Position numbers and translations under genes: made by a program
Assembly (NCBI GenBank): GCA_050331575.1
Contig: JBHJGS010000023.1
Location: forward strand, 19,547 to 83,546
Length of the DNA stretch: 64,000 bases
Source of the DNA: JBHJGS01 sp050331575
GTDB taxonomy: Bacteria > Pseudomonadota > Alphaproteobacteria > Sphingomonadales > Rhodothalassiaceae
Direction of reading: 5' to 3'
Part shown: one piece after another, positions 42,839 through 51,618 of the stretch
Layout of the letters: every line of letters begins with the position of its first letter
Numbering within the stretch: position 1 is the first letter of the stretch
The notes under the pieces: model-generated
What the model was told of the DNA's origin: nothing
Seen by the model: only the letters and a program-made list of their open reading frames with translations
The model's database searches: none

Positions 42839-44236
42839 TCAGAATCGCAGCGTCACCATGACATAGCCATAGGCAAAGGTGCCGGTGACCGGTGCATCAG
42901 GGGCCTGCGCGCGAAAGCGGCCTTGGGTGAGAACGGTACCGCCGATCTCGCCGCGGACGGAGTCAGGGATCAGCCAATAACGCACCCGCCCGTCGACCAT
43001 ATGACCCAGAAAGCGACCGGACTGTCCGCTTGGATCGACCAGGCCGACGCCGACCCAGTCATCGGTGGCCGATTCCAGTTCAAGCGCTTTGTAACGCAGA
43101 TTGCCGTCGAAGCGTCCTTGATGAACATCCAGGCGCACGCCGCCGCCCTCGATGTTTCCCCGCGAGAACGGCCCGGAAATGCCGGTATGGGCGTAATCGA
43201 ACCGACGAGAGCCGAACAGCGTGTCGAAGCGGCCGATCCTGTCGTCCGCGGGATCCTCATCGCCGCTGGCAAAATCATATTCCAGGGCGAGGCGGGGCGA
43301 TAGTAGCGTCGGGAATGTATAGCCCACCTCGACATGGTGGAAATGGGCGAAGACCGGCAAATCCCGGGTATCGAGCGGGTTGGCGGTGGCCCGGGTGGTT
43401 CCGAACTGCAGCGCGCTTTCCCAATCCAGATCCCAACTGCCCGGCCGCGGCGGTCGCGAAATCCGCCAGCTCGGGGTATAGAGGTCCTGATTGGCCGTGG
43501 CTTGGCTGCTGCTGTCGTCCTCATGCAAGCCATAAAAGGCCGTCGTGACATTCACGGGGCCGACCGGGCGGATGTGATAGACACCCCAATAGCGTAAATT
43601 GCCCACCTCCCGGTCGAATTCCGCGTCTAAATCCGCAAGGCGCTGTAAGCTGGCCGGCTGCCGGTCCACCGGCACGAAATAAAACAGATGCGTGCGATCG
43701 CGCGCCGGTCCGTCCAGCTCCAGGCTGAGGCCGGTGAAGGCATTGATGGTGTTGCGGAAACCGTTGCGCGAAATGAACCGTCTGCTGCCGACATCGATGG
43801 TCTGCCGGCCGATTGTCAGGCGGCCGGTCCACGCCTCCGGCAGCCAGCCTTTTAGCGATATTCGGGCATAGGCCGCCAGAAAATCGACCGGGTTGACCTG
43901 CACGTTCAACAAGGGGGTTTCCACACCGCCGGAATAGATGCGGCTGTCTTGGATCTCCACCCCGAAGCTGACCCGGCCGGCGTGAAGTTCCGCCAATACC
44001 AAGGTGCGGCCGGCGATGACCGCCTCGTCTTGCCCATCGCCGGGCCGGAACGCATTGACGAAGCCTTCCACGCGCCAACGGGTGGTGCCGCTGAGGCTCA
44101 GCCAGTCCGGCAAATGATCCGTGAGGCGAACCGGCTCCGCGATGGCCATGGCGGGGCCAAGCATAGCCAGAACAGCAAGCAGGAAGCAGCGCATGGATGC
44201 AGCGGCGAGCGCAGAGGGACGGTCGCGCCTGTACAT
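42839..44236 (-). CDS. AlgE-like alginate-export-family outer-membrane beta-barrel
   Basis: A 465-residue predicted outer-membrane porin. The signal peptide ends AMAIAEP (cleavage about residue 34; an internal ATG at 44194 is a possible start). Alternating-pattern beta strands continue to a terminal GYVMVTLRF ending in Phe, typical of barrel proteins. Blocks such as GRLTIGRQTIDVGSRRFISRNGFRNTINAF and ALEYDFASGDEDPAD match the alginate-export family (AlgE/OprD-like), which exports polymers or takes up acidic sugars and other solutes. No alginate genes are nearby, so substrate is open. It lies 79 bp before modA on the same strand. Confidence 0.85.
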   Translation of the reverse strand: MYRRDRPSALAAASMRCFLLAVLAMLGPAMAIAEPVRLTDHLPDWLSLSGTTRWRVEGFVNAFRPGDGQDEAVIAGRTLVLAELHAGRVSFGVEIQDSRIYSGGVETPLLNVQVNPVDFLAAYARISLKGWLPEAWTGRLTIGRQTIDVGSRRFISRNGFRNTINAFTGLSLELDGPARDRTHLFYFVPVDRQPASLQRLADLDAEFDREVGNLRYWGVYHIRPVGPVNVTTAFYGLHEDDSSSQATANQDLYTPSWRISRPPRPGSWDLDWESALQFGTTRATANPLDTRDLPVFAHFHHVEVGYTFPTLLSPRLALEYDFASGDEDPADDRIGRFDTLFGSRRFDYAHTGISGPFSRGNIEGGGVRLDVHQGRFDGNLRYKALELESATDDWVGVGLVDPSGQSGRFLGHMVDGRVRYWLIPDSVRGEIGGTVLTQGRFRAQAPDAPVTGTFAYGYVMVTLRF

Positions 44237-44283
44237 AGGGCGGGTTGGTTACCAATTCTTGTCGGTCCGGGGCGCTGACGCCG

Positions 44284-44892
44284 TCAGCGTGTCGCCACAG
44301 CCACACCGGCACCGATCATGACCCCGCCGGTGGCGCGGTTGATCCAGCGCGCCGCGCGGGTGCGCTTGGCCCAGCGCGCCAGCCGACCGGCCCCCATGGC
44401 GACGGCCAGATTGTTCGCGACCATTGGTGTGATGGTCGCTGCCATGACGACCACCGCTGCAGCCGGGCCAAGCGCGCGGATATCGACGAAGGTGGGCAGA
44501 AACGCCGCGTAGAAGAGGATTGCTTTTGGATTGGCGATGTTGATCAGCCAGCCCGCCGCCACGCCCCGCCAGAAGCGTTTGGGCCGCGCCGCGGGCTCTG
44601 CTTCAGCGGCGCCGGTCCGCCACAGCCGGATGCCCAGCCAGATCAGATAGCCGCCGCCGATCAGTTTCACCGCCAAGAACCACGGGCCCAGCGCCTGTGC
44701 CGCGGCGACCAGCCCGGCCAGCGCCAGCCCGATCAGCACCACATCGGCCAGAGCCACGCCCAGGATCAGGCCCAGACACGCCGCCGCGCCGCGGGCCCCG
44801 GCGGTCGCAATCACCGCGGCCATAACCGGCCCCGGCGTCAAGGCCAGCAGCCACGCCGCGAAAGACAGGGTCAAAAGGCCGGTCACGGTCAT
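44284..44892 (-). CDS. LysE/RhtB-family amino-acid exporter
   Basis: Six-helix membrane protein. N-terminus LALTPGPVMAAVIATAGARG is the family signature (PGP motif), followed by GGGYLIWLGIRLWR and GWLINIANPKAILFYAAFLPTFV. 202 residues, standard. The start at 44892 is chosen for this motif placement; the open frame further upstream is not hydrophobic. Likely exports an amino acid or related compound. Confidence 0.9.
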   Translation of the reverse strand: MTVTGLLTLSFAAWLLALTPGPVMAAVIATAGARGAAACLGLILGVALADVVLIGLALAGLVAAAQALGPWFLAVKLIGGGYLIWLGIRLWRTGAAEAEPAARPKRFWRGVAAGWLINIANPKAILFYAAFLPTFVDIRALGPAAAVVVMAATITPMVANNLAVAMGAGRLARWAKRTRAARWINRATGGVMIGAGVAVATR

Positions 44893-45101
44893 CCGAGCGC
44901 ATCCAGCGGGCAGCGTCCGCCTCGGCCATGGCCCGCACCATGGCGAGCCTGAAGGATAATCCAGCAGGCCCATTTGGCAAACGTCCTAAAGCAACGTCCG
45001 ACCACTTGGACCCGCTGTGCGATACCGTTTGGTTGGATACTGCCGTGGATCGGCCTCGACCTGTCATCGATGTCGCGACTGCGCGAGCGCAGCGCTGCGG
45101 T

Positions 45102-45437
45102 CTATTGCGCCGGCTCGCAAACCTCCGCGGCGCGCTGGCTGGCCATTTCCAGGGCGCGGGCGAGGATCTGCATGTCCTGCTGGGTCATGTTGAAGCGGCG
45201 CATCGTCTCGACCACCTGCTGGGGATCCTGGCTCAAACCGGCGACGGCCAGCCCGACGGCGCGTTCATAGCGGTCGGCGCCTGCCTCGCTGCGGATCACG
45301 CCCAGATAGCAGCGGCAGCGCTCCTGATCATTGCCCTCCCCGACGCAGGCCTGCAGCAACTGCTGTTCGTCGGCGCCAACATCGGCCAGCGCTGCGGGCA
45401 TGAGTGTCAGGCAGGCGAGCATCAGGGGGCGGATCAT
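45102..45437 (-). CDS. Small secreted Cys-containing protein of unknown function
   Basis: 111 residues with a signal peptide (MIRPLMLACLTLMPAALA) and a mature part of about 92 residues with four Cys (QACVGEGNDQERCRCYLG and AEVCEPAQ), which could form disulfides in the periplasm. Resembles no family I can name. Its ATG overlaps the stop of the MaoC-like gene by 4 bp (45434-45437), so it is translationally coupled to it. Confidence 0.72.
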   Translation of the reverse strand: MIRPLMLACLTLMPAALADVGADEQQLLQACVGEGNDQERCRCYLGVIRSEAGADRYERAVGLAVAGLSQDPQQVVETMRRFNMTQQDMQILARALEMASQRAAEVCEPAQ

Positions 45438-45892
45438 GCGGCTTCTCCTTGCGGGCGGCGGCCGAAAAAGGCGGTGGCGGTCAGCGTCATGACAGCAACG
45501 CCGTCCTGGTTGGTCAGGGTCCAGCTTGAGGTGACACTGCCGAGCGTCGGGCGGCTTTGCGACGCTTTTGTGGCGAGAACCTTCGTGGTCAGCGTCAGCC
45601 GGTCGCCCGGGAACACCGGTTTCAGCCAGCGGATCTCCTGCACCCCGGGCGAGCCCAGCGAGGCGGTCTTGGTCTCGCTCATCTTGTCGACCATGAGCCG
45701 CATGGCGATCGCGCAGGTCTGCCAGCCCGACGCGCACAGGGCGCCGAAGATCGACTGTCGCGCCGCCGCCTCGTCCAGATGGAAGGGCTGCGGATCATAT
45801 TTGCCGGCAAAGTCGATGATTTCCTCGCGGCTGACCAGATAGTCGCCAAACGTCTCTTCATCGCCGGGCTGGATATCCTCGAAATAGCGCAT
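45434..45892 (-). CDS. MaoC-family hot-dog dehydratase
   Basis: R-specific enoyl-CoA hydratase-like protein. The hydratase 2 motif region is present as FAGKYDPQPFHLDEAAARQSIFG (Asp and His), followed by ASGWQTCAIAMRLMVDK and a C-terminal strand GVAVMTLTATAFF. 152 residues, the length of single hot-dog MaoC proteins. Substrate is likely a short-chain enoyl-CoA. Together with the downstream small secreted protein it forms a two-gene unit. Confidence 0.88.
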   Translation of the reverse strand: MRYFEDIQPGDEETFGDYLVSREEIIDFAGKYDPQPFHLDEAAARQSIFGALCASGWQTCAIAMRLMVDKMSETKTASLGSPGVQEIRWLKPVFPGDRLTLTTKVLATKASQSRPTLGSVTSSWTLTNQDGVAVMTLTATAFFGRRPQGEAA

Positions 45893-45913
45893 GAAAGCCC
45901 CCTGTTTTGCGTG

Positions 45914-46963
45914 TCAGCGCTGGGTGAAGCGGAATTCGATGCGGCGGTTGCGGCGCAGATCCGCCGGATCATCGCCGTCGACCAGCGGCTGATAGGAACT
46001 GAACCCGGTGGCGGCCAGCCGGTCACGCGGAACGCCCTGGTCGATCAGATATTTCACCACGGAGATAGCGCGCTGTGCCGACAGCTCCCAGTTGGACGGG
46101 AATTCCGGCGTCCGGATCGGCCGCTTGTCGGTATGTCCGTCGACCCGCAAGATCCAGTCCAGGTCCGGTGGCAGATCGTCGGCAATGTCTTTCAGCGCCT
46201 GCGCCACCGCCTGCAGCTGCTGCCGCCCCGCCGGGCCCAGATCGGCGCTGGCGGTCTCGAACAGCAGCTCCGACTGGAAGATGAAGCGCTCGCCCTCCAC
46301 CCGGATATCCTCGCGCTCGCCCAGCAGCTGCTTCAGCCGACCGAAGAATTCGGAGCGAAACTGCGCCAGTTCCTCCACCTTGGCAGCGAGCGCCCGGTTC
46401 AGCCTCTGGCCCAGGGCGGCGATCTGCGCCTGCTGCTCCTCATCCTTGGCTTCGGCAGCCTCCAGGGCGGCGTTCAGCTGGGCGATCTGTTCGCGCAGGC
46501 CGGCGATATTGGCCTGCAATTGGCTGATCTCGTCGCGCGCGGCCTGGGTCAGCTCGGTCTGTTCCGCCAGCGCCTGCTGGCTCTGCGCGAACCGATCGGC
46601 CGCTTCGGTCAGATCCTGTTCGCGCGCGGCGATGGTCGCTTGCGCCTGCTCCAGCCGCTCAGTCAGGTCCGCGCGCACCGCCTGCAGATCCGCGATATCG
46701 GCCTGCAAGGCGCCGATCTGGGCGCGCAGATCCTCCGCCCGGGCGCGTTCGGCCGCCAGCGACTCATTCAAGTCCGCCACCGTGGCGCGCAGCCGGGCCA
46801 GCGCCTCATCGCGGCCGGACAGGGCCTGACCCAGGAAGAATTGCGCCAGCGCGAACAGCGACAGCAGGAAGATGATCACCATCAACAGCGAGGACAGCGC
46901 ATCAACGAAGCCGGGCCAGGTGATGTCCTGGGCGCGACCGCGCCGCGCGGTGCGTAGGCTCAT
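45914..46963 (-). CDS. OmpA/MotB-type peptidoglycan-binding stator-like protein
   Basis: 349 residues: an N-terminal transmembrane helix (about 17-43) with FVDALSSLLMVIIFLLSLF, where Asp21 sits at the position of the proton-binding Asp in MotB; a long coiled coil (about 50-205) rich in Ala, Leu, Glu and Gln; and an OmpA-like domain (about 215-345) with LFETASADLGPAG and VDGHTDKRPIR. It overlaps the MotA-like gene by 1 bp. Likely a partner of that protein in an ion-driven cell-wall-anchored complex of unknown role. Confidence 0.87.
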   Translation of the reverse strand: MSLRTARRGRAQDITWPGFVDALSSLLMVIIFLLSLFALAQFFLGQALSGRDEALARLRATVADLNESLAAERARAEDLRAQIGALQADIADLQAVRADLTERLEQAQATIAAREQDLTEAADRFAQSQQALAEQTELTQAARDEISQLQANIAGLREQIAQLNAALEAAEAKDEEQQAQIAALGQRLNRALAAKVEELAQFRSEFFGRLKQLLGEREDIRVEGERFIFQSELLFETASADLGPAGRQQLQAVAQALKDIADDLPPDLDWILRVDGHTDKRPIRTPEFPSNWELSAQRAISVVKYLIDQGVPRDRLAATGFSSYQPLVDGDDPADLRRNRRIEFRFTQR

Positions 46964-48120
46964 CAGCTCTGATCCCGCTCGCCGCGGGTGTGCGCCAGGG
47001 CGCGGGCCAGCAGCTTGATCTCCTGCCGGAACGCCTCGGCGATCGCCTCGGCCGAGCGCGTCTGCTCGTCCTTCAGCGCTTTCACGCCCAGATCCAGATT
47101 GCGCAGATGGGTTTGCGCGGCGTCATCCAAGGCCGGCTCGCGCGCCTGTTCCAACGCCACCAGGCGCGACAGCAGCGCCTGCACCTCCATCTGGCTGTCG
47201 GCGGTCTTCTCCGCGGCACCGCGCTGAGCGCGCAACTGGTCGGCCAGATTGGCGATGCCCTCGGCCAGCGCGCGCATATTGGCATTGGCCTCGATCCGCT
47301 CGGTCTCGGCCTTTTTCAAGAGGCGCAGGACATTGGCCATATCGTCGGCGGCCTGTTCCACCAGCGCGACGATATAACTGTCCGGCGCGCCGCCGCCGGC
47401 CGCGGCGCTGTCCTCGCCACCGGCGGCGGTCAGCCGCGTGATCGAGGTCAGCCAATCCTCCACATCGGTATAGAAGCGATTTTGTGCCTGGCCCACCTGC
47501 AGATCGAGAAAGCCCAGTACCAGGGAGCCGGCCAGCCCGAACAGGGAGGAGGAAAAGGCGGTGCCCATGCCGCCCAGCGGACCCTGCAATCCCTCTTTCA
47601 ACGCATCGAACAGGCCGCCGACATCGGCGCCTTGCACCGACAGCCCCGAAATCGTGCCGCTGATCTCGGAAATGGTGATCAACAGGCCATAGAAGGTGCC
47701 CAAGAGACCCAGAAACACCAGCACCGAGGTGAAGTAGCGCGAGATCTCCCGGCCCTCGTCCAGCCGGGCGGCCACGCCGTCAAGCAGGCTGCGCAGTGAC
47801 AAGGCGGACATGCGCAGGCGCGATCCTCCGCGCGAGGCCAGCAGGGCTGCCACCGGCGCCAACAGCCGCGGCGACTCAGCCGGCGTCGCGCGATCCTCGT
47901 CACGCGCCTGGACTTGCGCCCAGCGCACTTCCGGCTGCAGGCTCACGACCTGCCGGAAGGCGTAGATGATGCCGATCACCAGCACCACCAGGATCAGCCC
48001 GTTCAGATAGGGATTGGCCGCAAAGCTCACCGTCAGCGGCCGATACAAGACCGCCGCGACCGCCACAACGGCGGCGAGAAACACCAGCATGCGCGTGAGA
48101 TAGCGGGTCGGCTTGGTCAA
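46963..48120 (-). CDS. MotA/TolQ/ExbB-type proton-channel protein
   Basis: About 385 residues. Two N-terminal helices (about 10-30 and 37-58), a cytoplasmic stretch, then two helices (about 130-150 and 180-205) flanking LGLLGTFYGLLITISEI and GGMGTAFSSSLFGLAGSLVLGFLDL, the ExbB/TolQ/MotA core, and a long C-terminal helical, coiled-coil-like tail (about 260-385). The start is uncertain: TTG at 48120 (MTKPTRYL) or ATG at 48090 (MLVFLAAV). It is coupled to an OmpA/MotB-type gene, and this pair is distinct from tolQR, located at 6-7 kb. Confidence 0.84.
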   Translation of the reverse strand: MTKPTRYLTRMLVFLAAVVAVAAVLYRPLTVSFAANPYLNGLILVVLVIGIIYAFRQVVSLQPEVRWAQVQARDEDRATPAESPRLLAPVAALLASRGGSRLRMSALSLRSLLDGVAARLDEGREISRYFTSVLVFLGLLGTFYGLLITISEISGTISGLSVQGADVGGLFDALKEGLQGPLGGMGTAFSSSLFGLAGSLVLGFLDLQVGQAQNRFYTDVEDWLTSITRLTAAGGEDSAAAGGGAPDSYIVALVEQAADDMANVLRLLKKAETERIEANANMRALAEGIANLADQLRAQRGAAEKTADSQMEVQALLSRLVALEQAREPALDDAAQTHLRNLDLGVKALKDEQTRSAEAIAEAFRQEIKLLARALAHTRGERDQS

Positions 48121-48209
48121 GACAGAATCCCGAAGACCATGACGCCCCCACCTTCGGGCGGAACGGGGGCACGGATCAAGTGTTGAGCGCGGTCCGGCGT
48201 GAGCGCGCC

Positions 48210-48248
48210 GGGCACCCGTTGCGGGCACCCGTTGCGGGCATTTGTCGC
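48210..48248. repeat. 13-bp tandem repeat in the motA-like/araC intergenic region
   Basis: Two identical units GGGCACCCGTTGC (48210-48222, 48223-48235) and a third, degenerate one (48236-48248). They lie between the divergent starts of the MotA-like gene (48120) and the AraC regulator (48317). Confidence 0.75.
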
Positions 48249-48316
48249 GGGAAGCTTTTACACATGCACGCCGCGGGCATGCTATGCGTGACAGATCCTT
48301 GACCTGGAGAACGTGC

Positions 48317-49273
48317 ATGACGGCCCTTAGTGCTTCGCCCTCTGTGGCGCGCCGCGCGCCAGTGTCGCTGCTGGACTGCTTCAAGGACCCGGTGCCGGGT
48401 CAACAGGTGCGCGCCTGTCAGCAGGTCGGTCATCACGCCGTTCCGGTGATCCTGAGTTGTCAGGAAGCCGGCGCCTATCCCGACCCGCCGGTGTCGGAAT
48501 TCAATCTGCAGATCCTGCTGCGCAACAGCGCGCGCGGCACGTTCGATCTGGGCGCCGGCCCGCGGCCGCTGTTCGTCAAGCCGGGGCAGTTCGTCATCGC
48601 CAATGCCGGTGTCGAGACCGATTATGACTTCGAGGTCAGCGGCCAGGGCTCGGACCATGCCGCCGCCACCGTGACCTTGCTGATGATCGGCCTGCCGCAG
48701 GCGGTGGTGGCCCGGCAAGCGGAGGAACGCGGCGTCGCGTTGGATGCCGGATTACCCGGCCTGCACGAGGGGGCGCTGTCCGACCCGACGGTCCTGCACC
48801 TGGCCGAAACCCTGATCCCGGACCGGCACAATCCCAGCCTAAGCGACCGGACCTTTGTGGATCATGTCGTCACGGCCTTGGCCGCGCGGCTGCTGGCGAT
48901 GGCGGAGGATGGCCTGCAAAGACCGCGCACGGCTCCAGCCGCGGCGTTCAGCGATGCTGAATGCCGCGCGCTTATACGGTTCATCGACGAGCGGCTGGAT
49001 CACCCGATCTCGGTCGGGGATCTCGCCTCGGCATTGGACCGCTCGGTCTCGGGTCTGTTCGGCTTGTTCAAGCAGGCTTTCGGCAAGACGCCTTATTCCC
49101 TGGTGCAGGAGCGGCGGGTCGAACGGGCCAGACAGCTGCTTGGCGGGCGCTCCCTGGCGCTGGCGGAGATCGCGCTGACGTGCGGCTATTCCTCGCAATC
49201 GCATTTCACCACGGCCTTCCGGCGCGCGGTGGGCTGCACCCCGGCGCAATATCGCGCGTCAATCAAGGGCTGA
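48317..49273 (+). CDS. AraC-family transcription regulator
   Basis: 318 residues. The N-terminal sensing half (1-200) has a cupin-like, beta-rich pattern. The C-terminal HTH pair reads HPISVGDLASALDRSVSGLFGLFKQAFGKTPY and LALAEIALTCGYSSQSHFTTAFRRAVGCTPAQYR, diagnostic of AraC/XylS. The start at 48317 follows CTGGAGA. It is divergent from the MotA-like gene, but the effector and targets are unknown. Confidence 0.9.
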   Translation: MTALSASPSVARRAPVSLLDCFKDPVPGQQVRACQQVGHHAVPVILSCQEAGAYPDPPVSEFNLQILLRNSARGTFDLGAGPRPLFVKPGQFVIANAGVETDYDFEVSGQGSDHAAATVTLLMIGLPQAVVARQAEERGVALDAGLPGLHEGALSDPTVLHLAETLIPDRHNPSLSDRTFVDHVVTALAARLLAMAEDGLQRPRTAPAAAFSDAECRALIRFIDERLDHPISVGDLASALDRSVSGLFGLFKQAFGKTPYSLVQERRVERARQLLGGRSLALAEIALTCGYSSQSHFTTAFRRAVGCTPAQYRASIKG

Positions 49274-49308
49274 GGCGGCCAGCAGCCGCCCCAGCTGTCC
49301 AGCCGGTC

Positions 49309-49881
49309 TTATTCCGCCGCCAGGCGCTGATCGGGATGGGTCCAAGCCATGGCTTTCATCGGCTCGTCCACCGGCGTTTGCGCCAGATGATTTGTGTAGT
49401 TCGACATCAGCTTGACCGCGGCGCCGAGGATGACCTCTAGGACGGCTCGCTGGTCATATCCCGCGCTCAACAAGGCCTGAACATCCTCATCGGCCAGCCA
49501 GCCGCGTTGGGCAACCAGCTTAGCGGCGAACTGGCGCAGCGCCTCATGCTTGGGATCAGCCAGGGGTTGGCCGTCTCGCAACGCTTGCACATCGGCATCG
49601 CTCACCCCGGCCATCTTCGCCAGGCCGCTGTGACCAGCCATGCAGTAGTGGCAGCGATTCTCGTAATTGATCGCCAGATAGACGATGTGGCGCTCCACCG
49701 GAGTGAAGCTGGTTTTTTCAAATAGCCCCCACAGCGTCATATAGCCTTCCAGAAGCGCCGGGCTTTCCGCGAAAACCTTTTGCAGATTGGGAATAAAGCC
49801 GAAGGCTTGCTTTGCTCCCTCCAGCAATGGCCGGGAGGCCTCTGGGGCTGTGTCAACGGTGTGCATGGTAAAGTCGGTCAT
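49309..49881 (-). CDS. AhpD-like carboxymuconolactone decarboxylase family protein
   Basis: 190-residue all-helical protein with the redox motif ENRCHYCMAGHS, a CxxCxxxH arrangement like AhpD peroxidases. FIPNLQKVFAESPALLEGYMTLWG is the family's entry block. Probably a thiol peroxidase or peroxide-stress protein in the cytoplasm. The start at 49881 gives MTDFTMHTV; the upstream open frame has no supporting signal. Confidence 0.9.
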   Translation of the reverse strand: MTDFTMHTVDTAPEASRPLLEGAKQAFGFIPNLQKVFAESPALLEGYMTLWGLFEKTSFTPVERHIVYLAINYENRCHYCMAGHSGLAKMAGVSDADVQALRDGQPLADPKHEALRQFAAKLVAQRGWLADEDVQALLSAGYDQRAVLEVILGAAVKLMSNYTNHLAQTPVDEPMKAMAWTHPDQRLAAE

Positions 49882-50098
49882 CCTTATCGCTCCTTGAAAA
49901 CAGCTTTGGCTGCGATGCCGTTCATCGCCTGAAAAGCAGCTCAACCCGATCAGACCGGGATGGTCCGTCCGATCTTGCTGTAGCCGACGGGATGACTGCG
50001 GGCTTTCAGATTCGCCGGGGCGGCTGTTACCATCCCTGACAGCGCGCGGGCATTCTCAGCGGGGCCGTGGCGACCCCGGTCGTTGCGGGCCCGGCGAC

Positions 50099-50467
50099 TC
50101 AGGCCGAGGGCCGCACCAGCATCGGGCCCAGCGGCCGGCCCCCCATGATATGGACGTGCAGGTGCGGCACTTCCTGATGGGCATGATTGCCGTGATTGGC
50201 GATCAGCCGGTAGCCGCTGGCATCCAGGCCGGCGGCGCGGGCAACCTCGCCCACGGCGCGGATAAAGCCGGCGATTTCCGCCTCCGAGGCGTTGGCGGAA
50301 AAGTCCTCAAACGAGACATAGGCGCCCTTTGGGATGACCAGGATATGGCTCGGCGCCTGTGGATTGATGTCATGAAACGCCAGCGCATGCTCGCTTTCCA
50401 GGACCTTCTTGCAGGGGATCTCGCCGCGCAGGATCTTGGCGAAAATATTGCTGTCATCATAGGCCAT
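50099..50467 (-). CDS. HIT-family nucleotide hydrolase (HinT-like)
   Basis: Histidine-triad protein. The His-triad is HLHVHIMGG near residues 105-113, with FHDINPQAPSHILVIPK earlier. 122 residues is the HinT size. HinT enzymes hydrolyse AMP-lysine-type phosphoramidates. Stands alone on the minus strand ahead of the RpoH-type sigma gene. Confidence 0.93.
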   Translation of the reverse strand: MAYDDSNIFAKILRGEIPCKKVLESEHALAFHDINPQAPSHILVIPKGAYVSFEDFSANASEAEIAGFIRAVGEVARAAGLDASGYRLIANHGNHAHQEVPHLHVHIMGGRPLGPMLVRPSA

Positions 50468-50722
50468 CGCACCCTCCCTTTGCTGTGCCGGTCGGTTTGC
50501 ACAAGCGGTTGCGGGCTGACAAGGCCGGCCAACGCGCGCCGCCCCGAAATTGGCGGAAAACAGCGCCTCGATGACAGAATTGTTTCGTTAACCGCGGCAG
50601 TTCGCAGGAATTAGCCAAGTTTTGTCGCCTTTCTGCAATCAATCGCCGCGGCATTGGCGCAATGCTTTGCCCCTGTCCGCACCCGGGGCATGGGGCCCTG
50701 GGCCAGGCGTAAAGGCAAGCCG

Positions 50723-51610
50723 ATGCTGGCGAGTGACCGCGATCCCTGCCGTGCCGACCTCATCAAAACGGCCATGGCCGCCCCGATGCTGGAGAAGGAA
50801 ACCGAGCTTGAATTGGCGCGCCGCTGGCGTGATGACCGGCATGAGCCGAGTCTGCGCCGGCTGATTACGTCCTATATGCGCTTGGTCATCTCCGTGGCCG
50901 GCCGCTACCGCCACTATGGCCTGCCGCTGTCCGATTTGGTTCAGGAAGGCATGGTCGGTTTGATGGAAGCCGCCGCGCGCTTCGAGCCGGATCGGGAGAT
51001 CCGCTTTTCCACCTACGCCAGCTGGTGGATCCGGTCGTCGATGCAGGATTTCATCTTGCGCAATTGGTCGATCGTTCGCACCGGTACGACCGCGGCGCAC
51101 AAGTCGCTCTTCTTCAATCTGCGCCGGCTGCGCGCGAAAATCGCTGAAGACCCGGACCGGCCGATGTCGAGAGACTCGCGCGGCGAGGTTGCCCGCACCT
51201 TGGGCGTCCGGGTGCGCGACGTTGAGGTGATGGAGGCCCGCTTGGCCGCCAATGACCGGTCGCTGAACACCCAGATCGCCGATGGCAGCGACAGTGAATG
51301 GCAGGATTTCCTGCCGTGTCAGGCGCCGCTGCCGGAAGACACGGTGATGGCCGTGCATGACCGGCAAACCTGTTCCGGTCTGATCGCCGAGGCACTGAAA
51401 AGCCTGACCGAGCGGGAGATGGTCATCATCAAGGCGCGCCGGCTGTGCGAAGACGACCCCAAGACCCTGGCCGAACTGGGCCAGCAACTGGGCATCTCCA
51501 AGGAACGGGTGCGCCAGATCGAATGTGATGCCCTTGCCAAGCTGCGCTCGGCGCTGATTGCCAAGGTGCCCGACCCGGTCGCCGCGGGATTGACCAGCCG
51601 GCAAGCCTGA
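50723..51610 (+). CDS. rpoH: RNA polymerase sigma factor RpoH-type (sigma-32 family)
   Basis: Heat-shock-type alternative sigma factor. Region 2 is SYMRLVISVAGRYRHYGLPLSDLVQEGMVGLMEAAARFEPDR, including RFSTYASWWIRSSMQDFILRNWSIVR (regions 2.3-2.4); the RpoH box is HKSLFFNLRRLR; region 4 has TLAELGQQLGISKERVRQIECDALAKLR. About 295 residues from the ATG at 50723. Alphaproteobacteria usually carry more than one RpoH; this one, ending without the typical RpoH1 tail, could be a paralogue for oxidative stress. The start is a choice among several ATGs. Confidence 0.9.
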   Translation: MLASDRDPCRADLIKTAMAAPMLEKETELELARRWRDDRHEPSLRRLITSYMRLVISVAGRYRHYGLPLSDLVQEGMVGLMEAAARFEPDREIRFSTYASWWIRSSMQDFILRNWSIVRTGTTAAHKSLFFNLRRLRAKIAEDPDRPMSRDSRGEVARTLGVRVRDVEVMEARLAANDRSLNTQIADGSDSEWQDFLPCQAPLPEDTVMAVHDRQTCSGLIAEALKSLTEREMVIIKARRLCEDDPKTLAELGQQLGISKERVRQIECDALAKLRSALIAKVPDPVAAGLTSRQA

Positions 51611-51618
51611 GCGGCGAT

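Noticed and set aside
45914..48120. Zorya-type anti-phage system (ZorAB-like pair)
   Set aside because: Only the channel and OmpA-type genes are present. No ZorC, ZorD helicase or ZorE HNH gene lies within several kilobases; neighbours are a MaoC protein and an AraC regulator.
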